Positions 1-7,685 of a stretch of 22,007 nt of DNA are shown in pieces. A model generated the notes under the pieces. That model had not been told where the DNA came from and searched no databases. It saw nothing but the letters and a program-made list of their open reading frames with translations. Position 1 is the stretch's first letter. Each line of letters opens with the position of its first letter. This DNA is from JAKAGZ01 sp964595355 (GTDB lineage Bacteria; Bacteroidota; Ignavibacteria; Ignavibacteriales; Ignavibacteriaceae). Made by a program: the position numbers and the translations under genes. The DNA lies in assembly GCA_964595355.1 (NCBI GenBank), contig CAZQQD010000049.1:1-22007 (forward strand), given 5' to 3'.

Positions 1-22
1 ATTCTCTTAATTCATTATCCAT
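1..22 (-). CDS. Probable SufU-like Fe-S scaffold, first 7 codons only (partial)
   Basis: Directly after the sufS stop codon on the minus strand an ATG (22-20) opens a frame reading MDNELRE before the window ends. SufU/NifU-like proteins typically begin with a short leader followed by an ELRELYQ-type motif, and sufU often follows sufS, so this is most likely the start of sufU, the zinc-containing sulfur-transfer partner of SufS. An AGAGG purine stretch lies about 11 bases upstream, inside the end of sufS. The ATG follows the sufS TAA with no spacer, which suggests translational coupling. Only seven residues are visible, so identity rests mainly on position; another SUF-linked gene is possible. 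Confidence 0.5.
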
Positions 23-1279
23 TTAAGAAAATACCTCTAAAACTTTTTTCAATCCGTTTACAAGAACATCCACTTCTTCTTTTGTATTATAAAGAGCAAA
101 TGATGCCCTCGTCGTTGCCGGAACATGAAACCTGTCCATCACTGGTTGCGTGCAGTGATGCCCAGTTCTTACAGCAATTCCTTCGAAATCCAGGAATGTT
201 CCAACATCGTGCGGATGAACATTATCAAATACAAAAGAAATAACACTGCTCTTTTCCTTTGCTTGTCCTATAATTTTTAATCCTTCAACCTGGGAAAGAG
301 ATTTTGTTGCGTAATCCAGAAGTTCTTTTTCATAAGTGGCAATTTTATCAATGCCGATTTGATTTACATAATCGAGAGCCTTTCCTAAACCAATCGTATC
401 TGCAATATTTGGGGTTCCTGCTTCAAATTTATGCGGCAATTGATTGTACGTCGTCTTTTCAAATGTCACTTTTGAAATCATATCTCCGCCACCCATATAC
501 GGAGGCATTGAATCAAACAGATTTTTCTTACCGTAAAGGACCCCAATTCCCGTGGGACCATAAATTTTATGACCTGAAAAAGCAAAGAAATCACAATCAA
601 GTTCCTGCACATCTACTTTCAAATGCTGAATTGCCTGTGCTCCGTCAAGTAAAACAGGTACACCGAAGCTATGTGCTTTTTTAATTATCTTTTTAACCGG
701 GTTAATTGTACCGAGTGAATTTGAGACATAAACCACCGAAACAATTTTGGTTCTTTCGCTTAGTAATTTTTCAAACTCTTCATAAATTATTTCACCATTA
801 TCATCAATCGGAATAATTTTCAATTTTGCTTTTTTCTCTTCACAAATAAGTTGCCACGGAACTATATTTGAATGATGTTCCATTGCAGAAATAATTGCTT
901 CATCGCCTTCTTTCAAATTCACTCTTCCAAAGCTTTGTGCAACAAGGTTTATTCCTTCAGTAGTACCACGGGTAAATATTATTTCTGATTCGGAAGATGC
1001 ATTTATAAAATCACTTACTTTAAGTCTTGATTCTTCATAAGCCTGAGTAGCCATTTCACTCAATAAATGAACACCTCTATGAACATTAGAGTTTATCGTT
1101 TCGTAATATTTGCTCAATTCATCAATAACAGATTGTGGCTTCTGAGTTGTTGCAGCGTTATCAAGATAACAAAGATTTTTTCCATGAACCTTTTGCAAAA
1201 GTATTGGAAAATCTTTGCGTATCTTTTCTACATCATACGCTTCAGTTTTCTTTTTACTCGTTTCTACTTTTATATCCAT
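23..1279 (-). CDS. sufS: Cysteine desulfurase SufS
   Basis: This is a group II, PLP-dependent cysteine desulfurase that takes sulfur from L-cysteine as an enzyme-bound persulfide for Fe-S cluster assembly. The 418-residue protein (close to the family norm) has the substrate-side EHHSN motif near residues 134-138, the PLP lysine K238 in SGHK, and the persulfide cysteine C376 in RTGHHC. The open frame extends 15 codons further to 1324, but that would overlap sufD by 35 bp and add residues unlike the family. The ATG at 1279 lies 10 bp after the sufD stop and gives the usual N-terminus before the YLDNAATTQKP motif at residues 38-48. It is the last complete gene of the SUF operon, followed without a gap by a probable sufU start, which fits a SufS-SufU pair. 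Family identity is secure; the start choice is an inference. Confidence 0.95.
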   Translation of the reverse strand: MDIKVETSKKKTEAYDVEKIRKDFPILLQKVHGKNLCYLDNAATTQKPQSVIDELSKYYETINSNVHRGVHLLSEMATQAYEESRLKVSDFINASSESEIIFTRGTTEGINLVAQSFGRVNLKEGDEAIISAMEHHSNIVPWQLICEEKKAKLKIIPIDDNGEIIYEEFEKLLSERTKIVSVVYVSNSLGTINPVKKIIKKAHSFGVPVLLDGAQAIQHLKVDVQELDCDFFAFSGHKIYGPTGIGVLYGKKNLFDSMPPYMGGGDMISKVTFEKTTYNQLPHKFEAGTPNIADTIGLGKALDYVNQIGIDKIATYEKELLDYATKSLSQVEGLKIIGQAKEKSSVISFVFDNVHPHDVGTFLDFEGIAVRTGHHCTQPVMDRFHVPATTRASFALYNTKEEVDVLVNGLKKVLEVFS

Positions 1280-1289
1280 TCTTTGTCTC

Positions 1290-2606
1290 TTAATTATTAA
1301 ACCGCTTTGACAGAATTTCTTCAATATAGTCCTTAATAGGCTTTACTTTTATACTCTGAATAACATCACTGGCAAAAGCATGAATCAAAATCGTTCGCGC
1401 AGTTTCTTCGCTAATCCCTCTTGATTTTAGGTAAAACATAGAATCTTTATTCAGCTGGCCGATTGTTGCTCCATGGGAACACTTTACATCATCAGCAAAA
1501 ATTTCAAGCTGAGGTTTTGTGTTTACAAGAGCATCATCAGATAAAATAATATTATTGTTTTCTTGAAACGCATTAGTCTTTTGAGCATCTTTTCTAACCA
1601 TAACCTTACCATTAAACACTCCACGAGATTTATCATCGAGAACTCCTTTATAATGCTCGTGACTGTTGCAATGCGGTTTAGCGTGATCAATCATTGTATG
1701 AACATCAAATAACTGTGTCCCTTCGATCAGGAATAAGCCGTTAAGCATGCTTTCGCCGCCTTCAGCATTAAACTTTGTATTAAAATCATTTCTTGATAAA
1801 TCAGCACCAAATGAAATTGTATGCGAAGAAAAATTGCTTGCTCTTTCCTGATCGACTTCCATTCTTCCGATGTGAAATGCTTTTGTACTCTCTTCCTGAA
1901 GCTTTATGTGATCAACTACAGCGTTCTCATCGGTATAAATTTCTGTAACTGCATTTGTGAAATAAACGTCTTCGCTTAGGGAAGAATAATGCTCAATTAT
2001 AGTTACCTGTGAATTTTTTCCTGCAACGAATAAATTTCTTGGCTGAGTAAGGATTTTATCATCTTCAGCAGTTGTTAAAAACAAAATATGAAAAGCATCC
2101 TCAATAACTTTTCCTTCGGGGACAAAAATGAAAGCACCATCTTTTATATAAGCCGTACTCAAAGCTGTGAAGATCTGATTCTTAAAATCAGCATATTTAC
2201 CAAAATGTTTTTCGATCACCGGAGATTTTTGCTTTATTGCTTCGGATATGCTTCCTGCTATTACTCCTTTGGGGAGGTCCTTAATTCTTGATAGCTTTTC
2301 ATCAAAATGACCGTTTACAAAAACGAGTAAATTGTTTTCAAACTGATCGAAAAGAAATTTGTTGACCTGCTCAACTGAAATATTTCCCTTGGAAATCGAA
2401 GGCTTAAAGTTGTACTTCAGTAAAGGAGCAATGTTGGTGTATTTCCATTCTTCATCTTTTGTATTTGGAAAGCTAAGCCCAGAAAAGTTTGATATCGCTT
2501 CCTTCCTTAATTGATGGATTGGCTCGGCACTTTCACCATTCAATGTGCTTTCAAACTTTTTGAATTCGTCAAGATACCATTCTTTTATTTCTTTAAAATC
2601 GTTCAT
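1290..2606 (-). CDS. sufD: Fe-S cluster assembly protein SufD
   Basis: SufD is the beta-helical partner of SufB in the SufBC2D scaffold complex that builds Fe-S clusters in the cytoplasm. The 438-residue protein has the SufBD-family C-terminal core, including KCSHGATIG at 375-383. C376 and H378 of this motif match the conserved Cys-x-His of SufD; the histidine is the residue known in E. coli as a probable cluster ligand at the SufB-SufD interface. The N-terminal third, around DEEWKYTNI, is the typical SufD helical domain. It starts 15 bp after sufC, with purine-rich AGGGAGA and AGGA stretches before the ATG. It resembles SufB only in the C-terminal half, and its place between sufC and sufS supports the SufD call. 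Confidence 0.93.
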   Translation of the reverse strand: MNDFKEIKEWYLDEFKKFESTLNGESAEPIHQLRKEAISNFSGLSFPNTKDEEWKYTNIAPLLKYNFKPSISKGNISVEQVNKFLFDQFENNLLVFVNGHFDEKLSRIKDLPKGVIAGSISEAIKQKSPVIEKHFGKYADFKNQIFTALSTAYIKDGAFIFVPEGKVIEDAFHILFLTTAEDDKILTQPRNLFVAGKNSQVTIIEHYSSLSEDVYFTNAVTEIYTDENAVVDHIKLQEESTKAFHIGRMEVDQERASNFSSHTISFGADLSRNDFNTKFNAEGGESMLNGLFLIEGTQLFDVHTMIDHAKPHCNSHEHYKGVLDDKSRGVFNGKVMVRKDAQKTNAFQENNNIILSDDALVNTKPQLEIFADDVKCSHGATIGQLNKDSMFYLKSRGISEETARTILIHAFASDVIQSIKVKPIKDYIEEILSKRFNN

Positions 2607-2621
2607 AAAATCCTGTTCTCC

Positions 2622-3389
2622 CTAATTTTCAACCATTTCTTTTGAATCAGTTTTAATCCAGTCGTAACCTTTGTCTTCCAGTTCAAAAGCAAGTTCTTTT
2701 CCGCCGGATTTAACAATTTTTCCTTTATAAAGAACGTGAACAAAATCAGGTATTATATAATTCAACAACCGTTGATAATGTGTAACTACTATTGTTGCGT
2801 TTTCGGGAGATTTTAATTTATTAACACCGTTAGCAACTATTTTCAATGCATCAATGTCGAGACCTGAATCAGTCTCATCAAGTATGCTTAATTTAGGTTC
2901 AAGTACCGCCATCTGAAAGATCTCATTCCTTTTCTTCTCCCCACCGGAAAATCCTTCATTAACTGAACGATTTATTAATGACTGATCAAGCTCAACTAAC
3001 TTCATCTTTTCCTTTATAAGAGTCAGAAATTCCATTGCATCAAGTTCTTCTTCACCACGATATTTTTTACCCTCATTCAATGCTGTCTTCAATAGATTCG
3101 TATTGCTTACTCCTGGAATTTCTATTGGATATTGAAAAGCGAGAAACAAACCTTCTCTTGCCCTGTCTTCAGGAGAAAGCTCCAGAAGATTTTTGCCATT
3201 ATAAATCACTTCGCCCTGTGTAACTTTATATTCTTCCCGACCAGCAAGAACCTGGGCAAGCGTACTTTTACCGGAACCGTTCGGTCCCATTATAGCGTGA
3301 ATTTCACCCTTGTTTATTTTCAGGTCGATGCCTTTTAATATTTCCTGTCCTTCAATATTAGCGTGTAAATTTTTTATTTCTAACAACAT
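2622..3389 (-). CDS. sufC: Fe-S cluster assembly ATPase SufC
   Basis: SufC is the ABC-type ATPase that drives conformational change in the SufBC2D complex. At 255 residues it has the expected length and all the motifs: Walker A GPNGSGKST at 35-43, the Q-loop near Q86 in AFQYP, ABC signature FSGGEKKR at 147-154, Walker B with ILDETDSGLD at 169-178, and the switch histidine H204. The DETDSGLD form of Walker B is characteristic of SufC rather than of transport ATPases. No membrane domain is encoded nearby. An AAGGAAA Shine-Dalgarno-like stretch precedes the ATG. The 60-bp gap to sufB is AT-rich with no clear terminator, so co-transcription is likely. Confidence 0.97.
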   Translation of the reverse strand: MLLEIKNLHANIEGQEILKGIDLKINKGEIHAIMGPNGSGKSTLAQVLAGREEYKVTQGEVIYNGKNLLELSPEDRAREGLFLAFQYPIEIPGVSNTNLLKTALNEGKKYRGEEELDAMEFLTLIKEKMKLVELDQSLINRSVNEGFSGGEKKRNEIFQMAVLEPKLSILDETDSGLDIDALKIVANGVNKLKSPENATIVVTHYQRLLNYIIPDFVHVLYKGKIVKSGGKELAFELEDKGYDWIKTDSKEMVEN

Positions 3390-3449
3390 TCTTTTCCTTG
3401 ATTAGTTTTAAGTTTTAATTTTTACTTTTGACTTATTAATTTTGAATTC

Positions 3450-4898
3450 TTACCCGACACTTCCTTCAAGACTAATGCTTAGCAATTTTGTAGCTTCAAC
3501 AGCAAATTCCATCGGAAGTTCTTTAAACACTTCTTTACAATATCCATTAACTATTAACCCGATCGCATCTTCGGTTGAGATACCTCTTTGATTCAGATAA
3601 AATATCTGGTCTTCACCAATTTTAGAAGTTGTGGCTTCGTGCTCAATCTGCGCACTTGGATTATTTATTTCGAGATACGGAAAGGTGTGGGCGCCACACT
3701 GATCTCCTATCAGCAATGAATCACATTGTGAAAAATTTCTGGCGTTATTTGCCTTTTTAATTATTTTAACCTGTCCACGATAACTATTGTTACTTCTGCC
3801 TGCAGAAATTCCTTTTGAAATTATAGTACTTCTAGTGTTTTTGCCGAGGTGAATCATTTTCGTTCCTGTATCAGCTTGCTGCATATTATTTGTGACAGCA
3901 ACTGAATAAAATTCACCAATTGAATTATCGCCCTGAAGGATGCAACTTGGATATTTCCAGGTAATTGCTGAGCCGGTTTCAACCTGCGTCCAGGAAATTT
4001 TAGAATTCACTCCACGACAGGCTCCACGCTTGGTTACGAAATTATAAATTCCGCCTTTACCGTTTTTATCTCCGGGATACCAGTTCTGTACTGTTGAATA
4101 TTTTATTTGCGCATTGTCAAGTGCAACCAATTCAACCACCGCTGCGTGCAATTGGTTTTCATCTCTCATTGGTGCAGTGCAGCCTTCGAGATAACTTACA
4201 TAAGCACCTTCATCGGCAATTATTAATGTTCTTTCAAACTGTCCGGTGTTTGCGGCGTTAATTCTGAAATACGTTGAAAGTTCCATCGGACATCTTACAC
4301 CTTTCGGAACGTAAACAAAAGAGCCATCACTGAATACTGCCGAATTAAGAGTGGCAAAAAAATTATCTGTATAAGGTACCACGCTTCCAAGATATTTTTT
4401 AACAAGGTCCGGATGATTCTTAACTGCTTCAGAAAATGAACAGAAAATTATTCCAAGTTCAGATAATTTATTTTTAAAGGAAGTTGCAACAGAGACACTA
4501 TCAAATACAGCATCAACAGCAACGTTGCTTAACCTTTTTTGTTCATCAATTGAGATTCCCAGTTTGTCAAAAGTCTCTCTTAACTCAGGATCTACCTCAT
4601 CAAGACTATTCAGCTTAGGTTTCTTTTTAGGCGCTGAATAATAATGTATCGCCTGATAATCAATCGGTGGAAATTTTACATTTGCCCAGTTAGGCTCCTT
4701 CATAGTCTGCCAGTGACGAAAAGATTTTAATCTCCATTCAAGCAAAAACTCCGGTTCGCCTTTTATTGCCGAAAGCTGTCTGATTATATCTTCGTTCAAA
4801 CCCTTGGGTAAAGTATCGGATTCGATATCTGTAACAAATCCATACTTATATTCTTTGTTGGTAAGTTCTTCAATCGTTTTCGCTTCAGTAGTACTCAT
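3450..4898 (-). CDS. sufB: Fe-S cluster assembly scaffold SufB
   Basis: SufB is the scaffold subunit on which the nascent Fe-S cluster forms. The 482-residue protein carries the hallmark C-terminal motifs: QCDSLLIG with C392 (equivalent to E. coli C405, which accepts sulfur from SufS), CGAHT at 401-405, and IEHEATTSKIGEDQ with E421 (equivalent to E. coli E434). It ends in the family-typical SLEGSVG. The ATG at 4898 is preceded by a strong AAGGAGT ribosome site (4903-4909). It is the first gene of the minus-strand operon sufB-C-D-S and is downstream of a recognisable promoter. No sufA, sufE or Rrf2-type regulator gene lies next to it in this window. Confidence 0.97.
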   Translation of the reverse strand: MSTTEAKTIEELTNKEYKYGFVTDIESDTLPKGLNEDIIRQLSAIKGEPEFLLEWRLKSFRHWQTMKEPNWANVKFPPIDYQAIHYYSAPKKKPKLNSLDEVDPELRETFDKLGISIDEQKRLSNVAVDAVFDSVSVATSFKNKLSELGIIFCSFSEAVKNHPDLVKKYLGSVVPYTDNFFATLNSAVFSDGSFVYVPKGVRCPMELSTYFRINAANTGQFERTLIIADEGAYVSYLEGCTAPMRDENQLHAAVVELVALDNAQIKYSTVQNWYPGDKNGKGGIYNFVTKRGACRGVNSKISWTQVETGSAITWKYPSCILQGDNSIGEFYSVAVTNNMQQADTGTKMIHLGKNTRSTIISKGISAGRSNNSYRGQVKIIKKANNARNFSQCDSLLIGDQCGAHTFPYLEINNPSAQIEHEATTSKIGEDQIFYLNQRGISTEDAIGLIVNGYCKEVFKELPMEFAVEATKLLSISLEGSVG

Positions 4899-4940
4899 TC
4901 TTACTCCTTACGGATCCTAAATTTTCTTTCAAAATTCTTG

Positions 4941-4992
4941 TTTTTTCTTATTTTAGGTAAGAAAAAATAACCAATCTATACTTATTTGTCAA
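4941..4992 (-). promoter_or_regulatory. Candidate sufB promoter with overlapping inverted repeat (possible operator)
   Basis: On the minus strand a TTGACA box (4992-4987) is followed after exactly 17 bases by TATTTT (4969-4964), a plausible housekeeping promoter with start point near 4957. A perfect inverted repeat, TTTTTTCTTA and TAAGAAAAAA (4941-4950 and 4958-4967, 7-base spacer), has one arm overlapping the -10 box and the other just past the expected start. This geometry is typical of a repressor site. It could instead form a weak hairpin in the 5' leader. SUF operons are commonly controlled by iron- or Fe-S-sensing regulators, but this repeat is not assigned to any family. The rest of the divergent gap (4993-5114) is AT-rich; a weak TTGTTT-N17-TAAGTT at 5056-5084 could serve the plus-strand gene. 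Confidence 0.55.
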
Positions 4993-5114
4993 GATTAAAA
5001 AGTGTAAAAATCTTTATTAATCGAAAGAATATGCAAAGTCTCAAAACTTAATAAATTGTTTTTAACCAATTATTGAGTTAAGTTTGAACAAATTAAATTA
5101 AAATGGAAACTTAG

Positions 5115-6227
5115 TTGGAAGAACGGAAAAACAGCGATAATGCATCAAATTCGGCTAATCAAAACGGCCAGACACGGGAAAAACCAGCTGAGAGCAATAC
5201 TACTAAGAGAAATACCTACAAAAGACCATATTATAGAAACAGAAGGAGATATTCGAAAAGAGGAAGTAATCCACCACTTGGTTTCCAGCAAATAAACACT
5301 AACTTTAAAAAGTTATCAATTGTGGTTCCCATTTTTAATGAAGAGGAGTCACTTCAGCCTCTTGCTAATGAAATCAGGAAAGCAATCAAACCCGTTAATA
5401 TTGCATACGAAGTAATTATGGTTGATGATGGAAGTTCAGATAATTCCCTTAAAATTGTTAAGGAGATTTGCAAGCCTGATAAAAGATTTAAATTCATCAG
5501 CTTCAGGAAGAACTACGGAAAATCTGCAGCTCTACAAATTGGCTTCAGAGAAGCGTCCGGTGACGTTGTTGTAACAATGGATTCCGATCTCCAGGATGAT
5601 CCACACGAAATTCCGAATCTCCTTAAAAAACTTGAAGAAGGTCACGATCTTGTTTCAGGATGGAAAAGAAAAAGACATGACCCTTTTATTAAAAAATTTT
5701 CTTCCAGGTTTTTTAATTTTATTACTCGTTTAATGACTGGAATCAGAATACACGATTTCAATTGTGGGTTGAAAGCGTATAAAAGAGAAGTTACTAACAA
5801 CATTAATGTTTACGGAGAACTACATAGATATATGCCTGTACTTGCTAAGTGGGAAGGTTTCAACATTTCTGAAATAATTGTAAAACACCATCCCCGGAGA
5901 TACGGTAAAACTAAATACGGAATCTCAAGATTTTTTAAGGGCTTTATCGATCTGATCACTGTTTTATTCTCCACAAGATATATCAAAAGACCTATGCACT
6001 TTTTTGGGTTCTTTGGTGCGTTTGCTTTTTTTGTCGGTATTATTGTCAATGGTTATCTCAGTTATTTATGGATAAGTGGAGAGTCTTTGAGCAACAGACC
6101 AATGTTATTTTTAGGTATACTATTAATAATTGTTGGTGTGCAGTTTTTCTCAGTAGGTTTGCTTGGAGAAATGCTTGTTCACAATTCAAGAAGTGATAAA
6201 GAATATTTAATTAAAGATAAAGGGTAA
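5115..6227 (+). CDS. GT2 polyprenyl-phosphate sugar synthase-like transferase (DPM1/GtrB type) with basic N-terminal tail
   Basis: This predicted GT-A-fold transferase should move a sugar from a nucleotide donor to a polyprenyl-phosphate carrier at the inner membrane face. Of 370 residues, about 65-190 hold the catalytic core, with VVPIFNEEESL at 70-80, DDGSS at 104-108 and MDSDLQDDP at 155-163. The RPMHFFGFFGAF region near 292-303 begins two C-terminal membrane segments (about 295-317 and 329-353), as in GtrB/ArnC-like enzymes. Residues 1-65 are low-complexity, Asn/Ser then Arg/Tyr-rich, and probably disordered. The only early start is TTG at 5115, because an in-frame TAG lies immediately before it and the next Met is inside the catalytic domain. 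There is no strong ribosome site. It is divergent from sufB and separated by 303 bp from the next operon, so probably its own transcription unit. The sugar is unknown. Confidence 0.87.
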   Translation: MEERKNSDNASNSANQNGQTREKPAESNTTKRNTYKRPYYRNRRRYSKRGSNPPLGFQQINTNFKKLSIVVPIFNEEESLQPLANEIRKAIKPVNIAYEVIMVDDGSSDNSLKIVKEICKPDKRFKFISFRKNYGKSAALQIGFREASGDVVVTMDSDLQDDPHEIPNLLKKLEEGHDLVSGWKRKRHDPFIKKFSSRFFNFITRLMTGIRIHDFNCGLKAYKREVTNNINVYGELHRYMPVLAKWEGFNISEIIVKHHPRRYGKTKYGISRFFKGFIDLITVLFSTRYIKRPMHFFGFFGAFAFFVGIIVNGYLSYLWISGESLSNRPMLFLGILLIIVGVQFFSVGLLGEMLVHNSRSDKEYLIKDKG

Positions 6228-6530
6228 ACGTCCTCTGGTTCGTTGTAGTAATTCATTCGGGCAAATCATTCAAACTCATCTAACTGATAAGATTATGAAA
6301 ATTTTTAATATAAAAACCAACTGTTTTTTTTCAAAAGTTGTTGTATAAAACATAATAATATCTTTAATGACTATCTCTAAAGAGAATTAATTTTCGAACA
6401 ATTGAGCACTTACATATCTAAATGAAAAACACAAATCCTTCAACCGGATTTTCTTTTGACAGCAGAAGTTCTCTTTTCTTTCGATGACTTTACAACTAAC
6501 CATCAAAAGGGTAATTTTGCTTATTGTATT
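6228..6530 (+). other. Intergenic gap with weak hairpins, no convincing gene
   Basis: This 303-base gap separates the GT2 gene from the glycan operon and probably holds a terminator and a promoter. Two weak stem-loops are visible: CAACT-G-TTTT against AAAAGTTG (6318-6340, one bulge) and AAATCC against GGATTT (6433-6438 and 6446-6451, 7-base loop, then T-rich). Either could end the upstream transcript, but both are A/T-dominated. A TTGACA (6456-6461) could be a -35 box for the operon, but its best -10 (TTCGAT, 6480-6485, 18-base spacer) is poor. Only short chance-like frames are seen. Confidence 0.35.
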
Positions 6531-7685
6531 ATGCCACAAAAAAAAATAATAATAATAGGACCTACAGTTCCGTACAGAGGAGGAAATTCTCTTTTTGTTT
6601 CCCACCTGTATGATGCGTTAAAAGATAAATTTCAGGTGATAGTATATAATTACAAATTGCTCTATCCGTCCCTGTTATTCCCGGGAACGACACAATATGA
6701 TAAGAGTAAAAAAATAATAAAAAATGTGCCTAATACAAGAATAATTAACTCTATTTCACCTTTAAACTGGATACATGTCGGAACTAAATTAAAAAAAGAA
6801 AATGCTGATCTGATAGTATTCGACTGGTGGCATCCTTTTTTCTCTTTTTGCCATTTTACAATTTCTTATTTAATAAGAAAAAAATACCATAAGAAGATAA
6901 TTTTCATTACAGAAAATGTAATTTCTCATGAGTCAAATTTAATCGATAGAAAACTGACCAAATTAGGGTTAAAAAATGCTTCTGGTTTTTTAGTTTTATC
7001 CAATAAAGTTGCTGACGAGTTAGAGAATTTCGTAAACGGGAAAAAGATATACAAATCAGAATTACCTGTATATGATTGCTATAAAAATAATAGTACAACC
7101 GACATAGAATCATTGAAAGCCGAATTAGGTTATTCAAATGAAAATAAAGTACTACTGTTTTTTGGCTATGTTCGTAAATATAAAGGACTTGACATATTAC
7201 TTGAAACACTCTTCGACTTAATTTCTTCTGATAATTCATTCCGATTATTAGTAGTTGGAGAATTTTATGATGATGTAAAGAATTACAACGAAATTATAAA
7301 AAAGCTAAAAATTGAAAATTATGTTCATATAATAAATAGATTTGTACCAAATGAAGAAGTTGAACAATATTTTGCAGTTTCAGATTGTGTAGTTCTTCCA
7401 TATAAAGACGCAACTCAAAGCGGTGTTCTGAACATAGCTTACGGATTTCTGAAACCGGCAGTTGTAACAAATGTAGGCGGATTGGCAGAATTTGTAAACA
7501 ATGAAAAAACAGGTGTCATTGTTAAATCCTGTTCAAAAGAAGAAATAGTTAAGGGTATAAAACGTTTTTATGAATTACGTAATAAGGTTAATTTTGTAGA
7601 CAATATTAAAAACAGAGTATCTGAAAATTCATTCACGAAACTTCCTCAGTTATTCGACAAAATAGTAGAGGAAGCAGAACAATGA
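6531..7685 (+). CDS. GT4 family glycosyltransferase
   Basis: This is a GT-B-fold retaining glycosyltransferase that should transfer a sugar from a nucleotide donor onto a growing lipid-linked glycan. The 384-residue protein starts with the typical Rossmann strand and glycine loop IIIIGPTVPYRGGNS at 6-20. The C-terminal donor domain has FFGYVRKYKGLDILL at 210-224 and an LPYKDATQSGVLNIAYG segment near 289-305, where GT4 enzymes bind the nucleotide-sugar. The open frame runs 25 codons further upstream to a TTG at 6456, but those residues do not fit the fold and the ATG at 6531 gives the canonical N-terminus. The ribosome site is weak. It is the first gene of the 13-gene run; its stop overlaps the next start as ATGA. 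Donor and acceptor cannot be told. Confidence 0.88.
   Translation: MPQKKIIIIGPTVPYRGGNSLFVSHLYDALKDKFQVIVYNYKLLYPSLLFPGTTQYDKSKKIIKNVPNTRIINSISPLNWIHVGTKLKKENADLIVFDWWHPFFSFCHFTISYLIRKKYHKKIIFITENVISHESNLIDRKLTKLGLKNASGFLVLSNKVADELENFVNGKKIYKSELPVYDCYKNNSTTDIESLKAELGYSNENKVLLFFGYVRKYKGLDILLETLFDLISSDNSFRLLVVGEFYDDVKNYNEIIKKLKIENYVHIINRFVPNEEVEQYFAVSDCVVLPYKDATQSGVLNIAYGFLKPAVVTNVGGLAEFVNNEKTGVIVKSCSKEEIVKGIKRFYELRNKVNFVDNIKNRVSENSFTKLPQLFDKIVEEAEQ

Noticed and set aside
1280..1324. Upstream extension of sufS by 15 codons to 1324
   Set aside because: It would overlap sufD by 35 bp and adds residues atypical of SufS; the ATG at 1279 fits better.
6456..6530. Upstream extension of the GT4 gene to TTG at 6456
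   Set aside because: The added 25 residues precede the canonical first strand of the GT-B fold, and the TTG is part of a TTGACA that may be a -35 box instead.
6422..6549. Two overlapping 21-codon frames (6422-6487 and 6484-6549, joined by ATGA) ahead of the GT4 gene, the second partly hydrophobic
   Set aside because: No ribosome site, no recognisable product, and the second runs into the GT4 start; short frames like this are common by chance in AT-rich DNA. Conservation in relatives would be needed.
6907..7239. Long frames on the strand opposite the GT4, GT9 and YfhO genes
   Set aside because: They lie wholly within well-supported genes, have no recognisable motifs and no start signals; they are shadows of the real reading frames.
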